Of a stretch of 6,987 nucleotides of DNA, positions 1-6,160 are shown one piece after another. Position 1 is the stretch's first letter, and each line of letters opens with the position of its first letter. Below the pieces are notes generated by a model that saw nothing but the letters and a program-made list of their open reading frames with translations, was not told the origin of the DNA and did not search any database. Position numbers and translations under genes: made by a program. Source of the DNA: an uncultured Alphaproteobacteria bacterium (GTDB lineage Bacteria > Pseudomonadota > Alphaproteobacteria > Minwuiales > Minwuiaceae); assembly GCA_913064755.1 (NCBI GenBank), contig CAJYBQ010000170.1, forward strand, positions 1-6,987, in the 5' to 3' direction.

Positions 1-126
1 CAAGACGCGGTATCTGTCGGGTCGGAACGACAATTCGAAGTGCGGCGCAGCGACCTGTACCAGGGTCGGGCGACGAGAATCGGCGACAGGGCCACAGGCT
101 ACGGAATGGGCGGGCAGATTGCTGCA

Positions 127-1416
127 ATGAACAAACGGTCATTCACGACATCACCCGAACCATGGACCAATCGTGTCGCGGGGCTTCTCATGGTCAGCAT
201 GGCGTCCTTCGCGGGCGGCTGTACCTTCGTGTCCGATTCGCTCTGGCCTTCTCTGGCCGGCGAGGAAGAGGGTGGCACGGTCGTCAAGGAAGCCGCGCCA
301 CGTCAGGTCAATCTTTCGCCGCAGGCCCAGGCCGCGCGCCAGGCTGCCCTGGACGCCGCGTCGACAGGTGCCGCAGCCCGGGATGCAGCATCATCCTCGA
401 CTTTCCCTTCGACACAGGTCGCCGGTGGCCCGCCGCCGCTTGGCACCACGACGTTCCAGGCCCCGGCCGTGTCCAGCTTTCAGCCCACGGACACGGTTGT
501 CGGGCAGAAGGTCCAGCAGCTGGCGACCGAACTGCGGCAGCTTGAAGGCCGCCTGAACCAGCGCAACGCCACGCTGGCGCAGATTCGCGGCTCGACCATC
601 CAGAACGCCCAGCGTTATCACGGCCCGGTTGCCGCGATCCAGGCGCGGCTTCAGGTCGGCTCCACCCCCGGCAACCCGGTCGTGGTGAACCAGTGGAACC
701 AGGCGCAGAGCGAACTGACCCGCCTGAGCAGTGACATCGCAGCGATGAACGGCCTCGCCAACGAGGTCGCCGCCGATTCCAGCCTGGCAGCCTTCCTGCT
801 CGAAACCGCCCGCGCGACCTACGGCATTGCCGGCGCGATCGACGAGGATCATCGTCAGCTGGTGGTGCTGGAAGACGACACCAACAAGACGGTCGTGGTG
901 ATCGATCGCCTGCTGAACGAACTTTCCGACGATGTGAGCCGCCAGACAGCCTATATCGCCAACGAGCGCCGCAATCTCGGTTCGCTGGCACTCGCCATCA
1001 AGAATGGTGAGCTGTATGGCACCAGCCTCGCGTCGCGCGCCTATGCCCCGCCGACCAGCGGCTATCAGCCGACGGGTCTGCAGGCGCCGCGCGCCACGGC
1101 CTCTCCGGTCGCGACCGGTCGTCCGCTGGTGGTCATCCGCTTCGACCGCGAGGACGTGCAGTACGAACAGGCGCTCTACACGGCGGTAAGCCGCGCGCTG
1201 GATCAGCGCCCGGACGCGCGCTTCGACCTGGTTGCGGTTTCTCCGAGTGCAGGTTCTGCCGCGGACATCGCGCTGCAGCGGTCGCGGTCGCGCAAGCATG
1301 CGGACCAGGTCCTGCGCACCCTGACCGGCATGGGCCTGCCTGCCGACCGCGTGGGCCTGACGTCGACGACGAGTGCCGAGGCCCGTGCCTCCGAGGTGCA
1401 TATCTACGTCCGCTGA
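127..1416 (+). CDS. Predicted lipoprotein with coiled-coil middle and OmpA-like C-terminal region
   Basis: The product is 429 residues from the ATG at 127 and has no name I recognise. Residues 17-31 are hydrophobic, behind an N-terminus with Lys3, Arg4 and Arg16. They end in a lipobox-like AGGC with Cys32 as the likely lipidated residue; Ala at -3 makes it a weak lipobox. Residues 55-120 are Ala/Ser/Pro-rich and probably disordered. Residues 121-290 are mostly helical, with a Gln/Leu-rich coiled-coil candidate at 125-155. A Pro-rich linker (305-330) leads to residues 331-429, which resemble an OmpA-like fold: a strand at VVIRFD, two helices, then GLPADRV and a closing strand EVHIYVR. The usual peptidoglycan-contacting Asp and Arg are not evident. 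The frame is open upstream to position 1, so a longer start (GTG at 40, ATG at 106) is possible; 127 was chosen because it places the signal peptide at the N-terminus. It probably sits in the cell envelope facing the periplasm. Its role is unknown. Confidence 0.75.
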   Translation: MNKRSFTTSPEPWTNRVAGLLMVSMASFAGGCTFVSDSLWPSLAGEEEGGTVVKEAAPRQVNLSPQAQAARQAALDAASTGAAARDAASSSTFPSTQVAGGPPPLGTTTFQAPAVSSFQPTDTVVGQKVQQLATELRQLEGRLNQRNATLAQIRGSTIQNAQRYHGPVAAIQARLQVGSTPGNPVVVNQWNQAQSELTRLSSDIAAMNGLANEVAADSSLAAFLLETARATYGIAGAIDEDHRQLVVLEDDTNKTVVVIDRLLNELSDDVSRQTAYIANERRNLGSLALAIKNGELYGTSLASRAYAPPTSGYQPTGLQAPRATASPVATGRPLVVIRFDREDVQYEQALYTAVSRALDQRPDARFDLVAVSPSAGSAADIALQRSRSRKHADQVLRTLTGMGLPADRVGLTSTTSAEARASEVHIYVR

Positions 1417-1429
1417 CACTGGTGGCGCC

Positions 1430-1831
1430 ATGCTGAGCGAGCTTCTCACCTACGACCGGATCCAGATCGGCGAGTCCCTGGGTGTCTTCGAGACACGTGT
1501 CGATGCGGACGCACTTGCGCTCTGGCGTTCGATCTATGGTGATGACGTGGGCGGCAATACGGACACCGTGCCGCCGGACATGATCTCTGCCATCGTCATG
1601 ACGGCGCAGCTGGAACTCACGAATCCCCATCCCGACGGCGGTTTGCATGCGGGCCAGCATTACGTGCTGCATCACCGCCCGCGCATCGGGGACGTGCTCT
1701 CGACAACCTCGACACCGCTGTCGAAGGAAATCCGCAAGGGCCGCCGCTGGGTGAAGATGAAGACCGAAACCCGGGATCAGGATGGCCGCATGGTCTACGA
1801 GACCATCGTGACCATCATCTGGGCGGCCTGA
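1430..1831 (+). CDS. MaoC-like hot-dog protein, non-catalytic N-terminal type (FAS1-like dehydratase)
   Basis: The product is 133 residues. It resembles the N-terminal hot-dog half of two-domain MaoC hydratases: an N-terminal strand and helix with LALWRSIYGDD at residues 29-39, a middle HYVLHHRPRIGDVLS at 77-91, and a long final strand pair (WVKMKTETRD and YETIVTIIWA). The DxNPxH hydratase signature is absent, so it is probably the structural or substrate-shaping partner of the next gene. Comparable pairs are HadA/HadB of mycobacterial fatty-acid synthesis and ChsH1/ChsH2 of steroid degradation (established knowledge; orthology is not claimed). The start at 1430 is 13 bases after the lipoprotein stop, behind a weak GGTGG (1421-1425). 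The next MaoC gene begins 18 bases downstream. The frame also runs back to a GTG at 1373, but that would overlap the lipoprotein and add a residue stretch unlike the family. Cytoplasmic. Confidence 0.82.
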   Translation: MLSELLTYDRIQIGESLGVFETRVDADALALWRSIYGDDVGGNTDTVPPDMISAIVMTAQLELTNPHPDGGLHAGQHYVLHHRPRIGDVLSTTSTPLSKEIRKGRRWVKMKTETRDQDGRMVYETIVTIIWAA

Positions 1832-1839
1832 AGAATGGT

Positions 1840-1847
1840 GGGAAGAG
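1840..1847 (+). promoter_or_regulatory. Ribosome binding site supporting the 1850 start
   Basis: GGGAAGAG lies immediately before the ATG at 1850. The alternative ATG at 1835 has only a weak purine run before it, and this site falls inside its frame. Spacing is short (2-4 bases), so the choice of start is probable rather than certain. Confidence 0.45.
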
Positions 1848-1849
1848 CC

Positions 1850-2221
1850 ATGCCAAGCGAGTTGCAGCCGGTCAGCCTGAAGATCACCCAGCCGCGCATC
1901 AATGCCTATGCGAAGATCACGCGTGACCCTAACCCGATCCACCTGGATGCCGAATTCGCGGCAACGACGGAGATGCGGGGCATCATCGCCCATGGCACCC
2001 TGTCGCTGAACCTGCTCTGGCGCGCGCTGGCCGGGACCTTCGGGGCAGAGGCCTGCGACGGGGCGGAGATGGATGTGCGCTTCGTGCGCCCGGTCCGTGT
2101 CGATGACGTGGTGACGGCGGCTGGCCACCGCGACGAGGCGGACCCGAGCCGCTACCTGGTCCAGGTCACCAACCAGGCAGGCGAAGCCGTGATTACCGGT
2201 TGGGCGCGACCGGGCACCTGA
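1850..2221 (+). CDS. MaoC-like enoyl-CoA hydratase/dehydratase, catalytic subunit
   Basis: The product is 123 residues and carries the hydratase 2 signature: DPNPIH at residues 26-31, with Asp26 and His31 as the expected catalytic pair. This is followed by HLDAEFAATT and GIIAHGTLS (44-52), the usual order for the central hot-dog helix. The family adds water reversibly across the double bond of an enoyl-CoA. It fills a single hot-dog fold and lies directly after a non-catalytic hot-dog gene, so the two products probably form a heteromeric enzyme (inference). I chose ATG 1850 over the in-frame ATG 1835. GGGAAGAG (1840-1847) lies just before 1850, and the protein then begins with PSELQPVSLKITQ, which matches the usual N-terminal strand of the family. 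If 1835 is used, the protein is 128 residues. The substrate cannot be read from the sequence. Confidence 0.88.
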   Translation: MPSELQPVSLKITQPRINAYAKITRDPNPIHLDAEFAATTEMRGIIAHGTLSLNLLWRALAGTFGAEACDGAEMDVRFVRPVRVDDVVTAAGHRDEADPSRYLVQVTNQAGEAVITGWARPGT

Positions 2222-2276
2222 GGCAGCCTCGCATGGCGGCGAGACGCCTGCGATCCGTGCTGCCCGGTGTCCCCGG

Positions 2277-2300
2277 CCTTCCCCCGTTGGAGGGGGAAGG
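2277..2300. repeat. Hairpin with 9-bp C/G-rich stem in the convergent gap
   Basis: CCTTCCCCC (2277-2285) and GGGGGAAGG (2292-2300) are perfect reverse complements around the 6-base loop GTTGGA. It lies 56 bases after the stop of the MaoC gene. Short C-run/G-run hairpins of this look are often scattered between genes in high-GC alphaproteobacteria, so it may be a copy of a dispersed intergenic repeat as well as a transcription stop. Copy number cannot be judged from one window. Confidence 0.55.
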
Positions 2301-2319
2301 GGGCGACCTGTACCGCGTT

Positions 2320-2348
2320 CCGGCATCCCGGCCTGACCGGGATGCCGG
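2320..2348. terminator. Probable bidirectional terminator between convergent genes
   Basis: CCGGCATCCCGG (2320-2331) and CCGGGATGCCGG (2337-2348) form a perfect 12-bp stem with the 5-base loop CCTGA. It lies only 10 bases beyond the ligase stop and about 100 bases beyond the MaoC stop, where both converging transcripts should end. Neither strand has a T-run after the stem, so it is not a classic intrinsic terminator. Uridine-poor hairpins at this position are common in high-GC genomes. Confidence 0.7.
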
Positions 2349-2357
2349 GGGATGGCC

Positions 2358-3905
2358 TCAGATGATGCGGCTGTCCTTGTTGCCCCAGTAGCGGTCCTTC
2401 AACAGGCGCTTGTAGAGCTTGCCATTGGCATGGCGCGGCAGTTCCGGTTCGAAATCGATCGATTTCGGAGTCTTGATGCCGCTCAGGGCCTCGCGGCAGA
2501 ACTGGATCAGGGCCTCGGCCATGTCCGGTCCGGCCTTGCCGTGGTCGATCAGCTGCACCACGCCCTTCACCTGCTCGCCCAGGTCCGGGTCCGGCACGCC
2601 GAAGACGGCGGCATCCATGACATCGGGGTGCAGCAGCAGGCGGTCCTCGATCTCCTGCGGGTAGATGTTCACGCCACCGGAAATGATCATGAACGCCTTC
2701 CTGTCCGTCAGGAACAGGAACCCGTCCGGGTCCAGGTAGCCGACGTCACCCAGTGTCGACCAGCCCCTGGTATTCACCGAGTCGGCCGTGCGCGCGGGAT
2801 CATTGTGGTAGTTGAAGGTCGGGCCGCCGGCGAAGAAGACCGACCCGGTCTCCCCCTGTGGCAGTTCCTCGTCCGGATTTTCCATGTCGGTGATCTTCAG
2901 TTCGCCGACGATGGCCCGGCCGACGGTACCCGGATGGGCCAGCCATTCATGCGGGTTCGCGGCGACGAAGCCGTTGCCTTCCGTCCCGGCGTAATATTCG
3001 TGAATGATCGGTCCCCACCATTGCATCATCTGCTGCTTGACCTCGACAGGGCAGGGCGCGGCCGCATGGATCGCGACCTTCATCGACGACACGTCGTACT
3101 TCGCCCGCACCGATTCCGGCAGTTTCAGGAACCGCACGAACATCGTCGGCACCCACTGGCTGTGAGTGCAGCCGTATTTCTCGATCAGTTGCAGCGCCCG
3201 CTCCGGGTCGAACCGCTCCATCAGGATCGTCGTCGCGCCGAGGCGGTTCATCAGCAGGTTGTAGCGCAGCGGGGCCGCGTGATAGAGCGGCGCCGGCGAA
3301 AGGTATATGGCATTTGAATCAATGCCGTAGAGCTGCGTGATCGCCATCATGGTGGGCCGGACTTCGCCAAGTTTCCGGTCTTCCATGTCGATCTTGATGC
3401 CCTTCGGCCGCCCTGTCGTACCGGACGAATAGAGCATGTCGTGGCCTTCCCATTCGTCTTCGATGGGGGTCTGCGGCATGTCGGCGATGGCGTCGTCCCA
3501 CGACTCGTAGCCCGCGATGGGGTCGCCGACCATCAGCATGTGCTCGATGTGTGGCACCTCGCCCGGCATGTCCCTGGCCATCTCCGACTTGTAGTTGGAG
3601 GAGATGAACAGCCTGGCGGCGCTGTCGTTCACGATATAGGCGACCTCCGGGGCCGTCAGGTAGCTGGAGGCACAGGCGTAGTAGAGACCCGCCCGGTGCG
3701 CGGCCCAGCAGATCTCGAGAAAATGGCGATTGTTCTCCATGCAGATCGCGATGGCGTCGCCGTGCTTCAGCCCGATGGAGCGGAAATAGTGTGCGCCCAT
3801 GTTCGAGCGGCGGTCCAGGTCGCCGTGGGTCACCACCTCCCCGGTGGATGCCATGATATATGCCGGTTTCTCAGGCCGTTCCGCCCCGTGTACGCCAGGA
3901 TGCAT
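2358..3905 (-). CDS. Acyl-CoA ligase (AMP-binding, ANL superfamily; FadD-like)
   Basis: This 515-residue cytoplasmic enzyme is predicted to activate a carboxylic acid with ATP and CoA, via an acyl-adenylate, to an acyl-CoA. All core motifs are present in order: P-loop YSSGTTGRPKG (159-169), YYAGTEG (304-310, adenine-binding region), TLGDVGY (384-390, with the ribose-binding Asp at 387), the hinge region DRKAFMIISGG (401-411) running into NIYPQEIE (413-420), and HANGK with the catalytic Lys at 496. Length is normal for bacterial fatty-acyl or aryl-acyl CoA ligases. The N-terminus MHPGVHGAERPEKPAYIM is typical of a large FadD-like group, which supports the start at 3905. A strong GGGGAGG lies 10 bases upstream. 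The gene faces the MaoC pair, and the HyuA gene lies 212 bases upstream on the same strand. A role with the MaoC pair in beta-oxidation is plausible but inferred. The acyl substrate (fatty, aromatic or steroid side chain) cannot be told from the sequence. Confidence 0.95.
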   Translation of the reverse strand: MHPGVHGAERPEKPAYIMASTGEVVTHGDLDRRSNMGAHYFRSIGLKHGDAIAICMENNRHFLEICWAAHRAGLYYACASSYLTAPEVAYIVNDSAARLFISSNYKSEMARDMPGEVPHIEHMLMVGDPIAGYESWDDAIADMPQTPIEDEWEGHDMLYSSGTTGRPKGIKIDMEDRKLGEVRPTMMAITQLYGIDSNAIYLSPAPLYHAAPLRYNLLMNRLGATTILMERFDPERALQLIEKYGCTHSQWVPTMFVRFLKLPESVRAKYDVSSMKVAIHAAAPCPVEVKQQMMQWWGPIIHEYYAGTEGNGFVAANPHEWLAHPGTVGRAIVGELKITDMENPDEELPQGETGSVFFAGGPTFNYHNDPARTADSVNTRGWSTLGDVGYLDPDGFLFLTDRKAFMIISGGVNIYPQEIEDRLLLHPDVMDAAVFGVPDPDLGEQVKGVVQLIDHGKAGPDMAEALIQFCREALSGIKTPKSIDFEPELPRHANGKLYKRLLKDRYWGNKDSRII

Positions 3906-3915
3906 GTTGTCTCTT

Positions 3916-3922
3916 CCTCCCC
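3916..3922 (-). promoter_or_regulatory. Strong ribosome binding site of the acyl-CoA ligase
   Basis: Read on the minus strand this is GGGGAGG, 10 bases before the ATG at 3905. It fixes the start of the ligase and suggests efficient translation initiation independent of the upstream HyuA gene. Confidence 0.7.
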
Positions 3923-4043
3923 ATGTGCGCGGCTCGTCATGACCGCCGGCGACAGGATAGCGATCTGGAATGGGTAGGGAAGGGCCGCGACAGCGGATCG
4001 GACAGGTTACCGGTCGCCGGCCCGCGAACGCGGACGCTGATGA

Positions 4044-4077
4044 CCCGCCGACGGCGAGCAGAAGGCCGTCGGGCGGG
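4044..4077 (-). terminator. Possible terminator after the HyuB-HyuA genes
   Basis: CCGACGGC (4048-4055) pairs perfectly with GCCGTCGG (4065-4072) around a 9-base loop. Four further pairs (4044-4047 with 4074-4077) follow after one bulged G at 4073. The hairpin begins 40 bases past the HyuA stop and about 140 bases before the ligase start. It could end or weaken transcription coming from HyuA, leaving the ligase its own promoter in 3906-4043. I could not identify a convincing -35/-10 pair there. No T-run follows the stem, so confidence is moderate. Confidence 0.45.
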
Positions 4078-4117
4078 GAGTGGCGCCGAAGTCCCGAAGC
4101 CCCCGGAATCCCTTTCG

Positions 4118-6160
4118 TCAGGCGCTTTCGCGGATGTGGAGGAACCCGAGACGATCCATCACGTAGGTCTGTCCGGGCAGGATCAAGGTCGTCGCGGTTG
4201 GTTCGGTCACGATGGCCGGGCCTTCGAACACCTGTTCGACGGGCAGCAGGGCACGGTCCAGCACCGGCGTATCGCGCATGCCGTCCTCACCGAAGTGTAC
4301 CGGTCGCTCGCCGGTCTTTGCCAGTGACGCATCCCGGCCTGCCAGGCTGACGGGCAGGATCTGCGGCAGGGTGGTGGCCTGCTCAGCAGCCAGGTGGAAC
4401 TGGATGATCTCCACCCGCGTGTCTTCCAGCCGGAAGGTATAGGCCTGCTCGTGCGCGGCATGGAAGGCTTCGATCAGTGCCGCCAGATCCGCGTTTCGCG
4501 CATCGACGGGGACCGGAACCGTGTGCTCCTGCCCGTGGTAGCGCAGTTCCACGCGTGCGGTCAGGTTCAGCGGGTGGTCGGGGCCGGAGGCGGCGAAATA
4601 CTGCCTCGCCTCCTCTGCCATGTCATCCAGCACGGTCTGCAGATCGGCATCGGTGCTGGCTTGCGCGTCCAGAGGTATGGTTCGCACCAGGTCATGGCGG
4701 GGCGCGGTGGCCAGCATGCCCCAGGCGGAGAACAGGCCGGGGTAGAGCGGTATCACCAGTTCCTTCGTGCCCAGTTCCCGTGCCAGCGTTGCCGCGTGCA
4801 TGGCCCCGCCGCCGCCGTAGGCCAGCATGGCGAAATCGCGCGGGTCGTGGCCGCGCTGGACCGAAACCAGCTTCAGCGCATTGATCATGTTGGCTTCTGC
4901 CAGGCGGATGACCGCTGCCGCCGCCTCGACGATGCTCGTCTTCAGGCTGTCCGCGATCGGCTGCATCGCCCGGGTTGCCTTCTCGACCGACAGGCTGATC
5001 CGCCCGCCGGAGAAACTCGCCACGTCCAGGACACCGGTCAGCAGCTTGGAATCGGTCACCGTCGGTTCCGTGCCGCCACGGCCGTAGCAGGCGGGACCGG
5101 GTTCGGCACCGGCGGACTGCGGGCCGACACGCAGGCGTCCGTCCGACCCGATGCGGGCGATGGAGCCGCCGCCGGCACCGACCTCCACGATGTCGACCAC
5201 GGGGGCCTTCACCGGATAGCCCGGGTGATGGCGGGTCTTCTCGATCCAGTAATCGGTGTTCACCGTCGCCATGCCGCCGCGGATCAGGGAGCATTTCGCC
5301 GTTGTCCCGCCGACGTCGAAGGCGATGATGTCGGGCAGTTCTGCCGCGCGTCCGACGACCACAGCACCGTTCACGCCCGCGGCGGGCCCCGATTCGACCA
5401 GGGTCAGCGGATGCTTGCGGGCGTGAGCAAAGCTGGTCGTGCCGCCGTTGGACTGCATGGCCTTCAGCGGTGCCGTGACGCCCTGTTCGCGCAGGCGGGC
5501 CTCCAGCCGGTCGAAGTACCTATGGATGATCGGCTGGACATAGGCATTCAGCACCGAAGTGCTCGTCCGCTCGAATTCCCGCCATTCCCGCGTGAAGCCT
5601 GAGGATTCCGTCACCGCGACATCGGGCAGCAGCGCCGCCAGGCGTTCCGCGCAGGCCTGTTCGTGGACCGGGTTGCGGTAGCTGTGCAGGAAGGTGATCG
5701 CGATGGCCTCTATCCCGTCCTGCCTGCAGGTCTCCGCAATCGTCTCCAGTTCGTCCTTGTCCAGCGGCGTGACGATCTCCCCATCCGCGCCGATGCGTTC
5801 CGTCACCTCGAAACGCCACTTGCGGGGCACGAAGGGGTGCGGCGGGTCGAAGTGCAGGTTGTAGAGGTCGGGGCGGTTGCCGCGCCCGATGGCCAGAACG
5901 TCCCTGAAGCCTCGCGTCGTCACCAGGGCAGTGCGCACGCCCTTTCGTTCGGTGATCGCATTGATCACCGTGGTGCCGCCGTGCACGAACTCGGCGATTG
6001 CCGCCGGGTCGATGCCGCTGAGTGCCATCGTCGACAGGACGCCGCCGGACTGGTCGCGGACCGTGGTCAGGTCCTTGGCGACGGTCAGGCTGCCATCGGC
6101 CTCGTTCCCGGCCACCAGGTCCGTGAAGGTGCCGCCCACGTCTGTTGCCATGCGGATCAT
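4118..6160 (-). CDS. hyuA: Hydantoinase/oxoprolinase subunit A (HyuA family)
   Basis: This complete 680-residue protein belongs to the ATP-dependent hydantoinase A / 5-oxoprolinase / acetone carboxylase beta family. The N-terminal domain begins with the nucleotide-phosphate motif DVGGTFTD (7-14), followed by HGGTTVINAITERKG (60-74). A second ASKHA-like domain holds MQSNGG (235-240), SGPAAGV (257-263), FDVGGTTAK (281-289), VGAGGGS (327-333), SAGAEPGPACYGRGG (349-363) and YGGGGAMHA (448-456). A C-terminal beta-rich region ends near LPGQTYVMDRLG (661-672). The family couples ATP hydrolysis to ring opening of a cyclic amide or imide, or to carboxylation of a ketone, together with subunit B. The ATG overlaps the stop of the B gene as ATGA, with GGGAGGT nine bases upstream, so the two are probably translated together. 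An alternative ATG three codons later (6151) is less well placed. The symbol denotes the family only; the substrate is unknown and no racemase or carbamoylase gene is in view. Confidence 0.93.
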   Translation of the reverse strand: MIRMATDVGGTFTDLVAGNEADGSLTVAKDLTTVRDQSGGVLSTMALSGIDPAAIAEFVHGGTTVINAITERKGVRTALVTTRGFRDVLAIGRGNRPDLYNLHFDPPHPFVPRKWRFEVTERIGADGEIVTPLDKDELETIAETCRQDGIEAIAITFLHSYRNPVHEQACAERLAALLPDVAVTESSGFTREWREFERTSTSVLNAYVQPIIHRYFDRLEARLREQGVTAPLKAMQSNGGTTSFAHARKHPLTLVESGPAAGVNGAVVVGRAAELPDIIAFDVGGTTAKCSLIRGGMATVNTDYWIEKTRHHPGYPVKAPVVDIVEVGAGGGSIARIGSDGRLRVGPQSAGAEPGPACYGRGGTEPTVTDSKLLTGVLDVASFSGGRISLSVEKATRAMQPIADSLKTSIVEAAAAVIRLAEANMINALKLVSVQRGHDPRDFAMLAYGGGGAMHAATLARELGTKELVIPLYPGLFSAWGMLATAPRHDLVRTIPLDAQASTDADLQTVLDDMAEEARQYFAASGPDHPLNLTARVELRYHGQEHTVPVPVDARNADLAALIEAFHAAHEQAYTFRLEDTRVEIIQFHLAAEQATTLPQILPVSLAGRDASLAKTGERPVHFGEDGMRDTPVLDRALLPVEQVFEGPAIVTEPTATTLILPGQTYVMDRLGFLHIRESA

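Noticed and set aside
1..126. Region before the lipoprotein, open in the same frame from position 1
   Set aside because: I see no promoter, RNA gene or recognisable protein end. The open frame is expected at this GC content, and a signal peptide begins at 127. A longer gene entering from the left cannot be fully excluded.
391..1449. Long minus-strand open frame of 352 codons opposite the lipoprotein gene
   Set aside because: It is rich in Arg, Ala and Gly, has no recognisable motif, and mirrors the codon pattern of the plus-strand gene. Such open shadows are usual in GC-rich DNA.
1133..2326. Minus-strand open frame of 397 codons opposite the MaoC pair
   Set aside because: It spans three plus-strand genes with clear family motifs or a signal peptide, and its own translation is low-complexity with no domain.
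2450..2467. 18-base perfect palindrome (CGAAATCGATCGATTTCG) in the ligase gene
   Set aside because: It lies inside conserved coding sequence for KSIDFE near the C-terminus and has no regulatory setting. Codon choice for Ser-Ile-Asp-Phe can give it by chance.
2352..3317. Plus-strand open frame of 321 codons opposite the acyl-CoA ligase
   Set aside because: The minus-strand ligase has all its catalytic motifs; the plus-strand translation is His/Arg/Val-rich with no family likeness.
3945..4021. Nine-base inverted repeat GCCGGCGAC / GTCGCCGGC in the gap before the ligase, 59 bases apart
   Set aside because: The arms are short, GC-only in character and widely spaced, and could easily arise by chance. 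It is not enough to call an operator.
4394..5602. Plus-strand open frame of 402 codons opposite hyuA
   Set aside because: It is a shadow of the complete and well conserved HyuA reading frame.
5950..5970. Hairpin CGGTGATC-GCATT-GATCACCG within hyuA
   Set aside because: It is an eight-base stem inside the conserved HGGTTVINAITER coding region, so protein sequence explains it.
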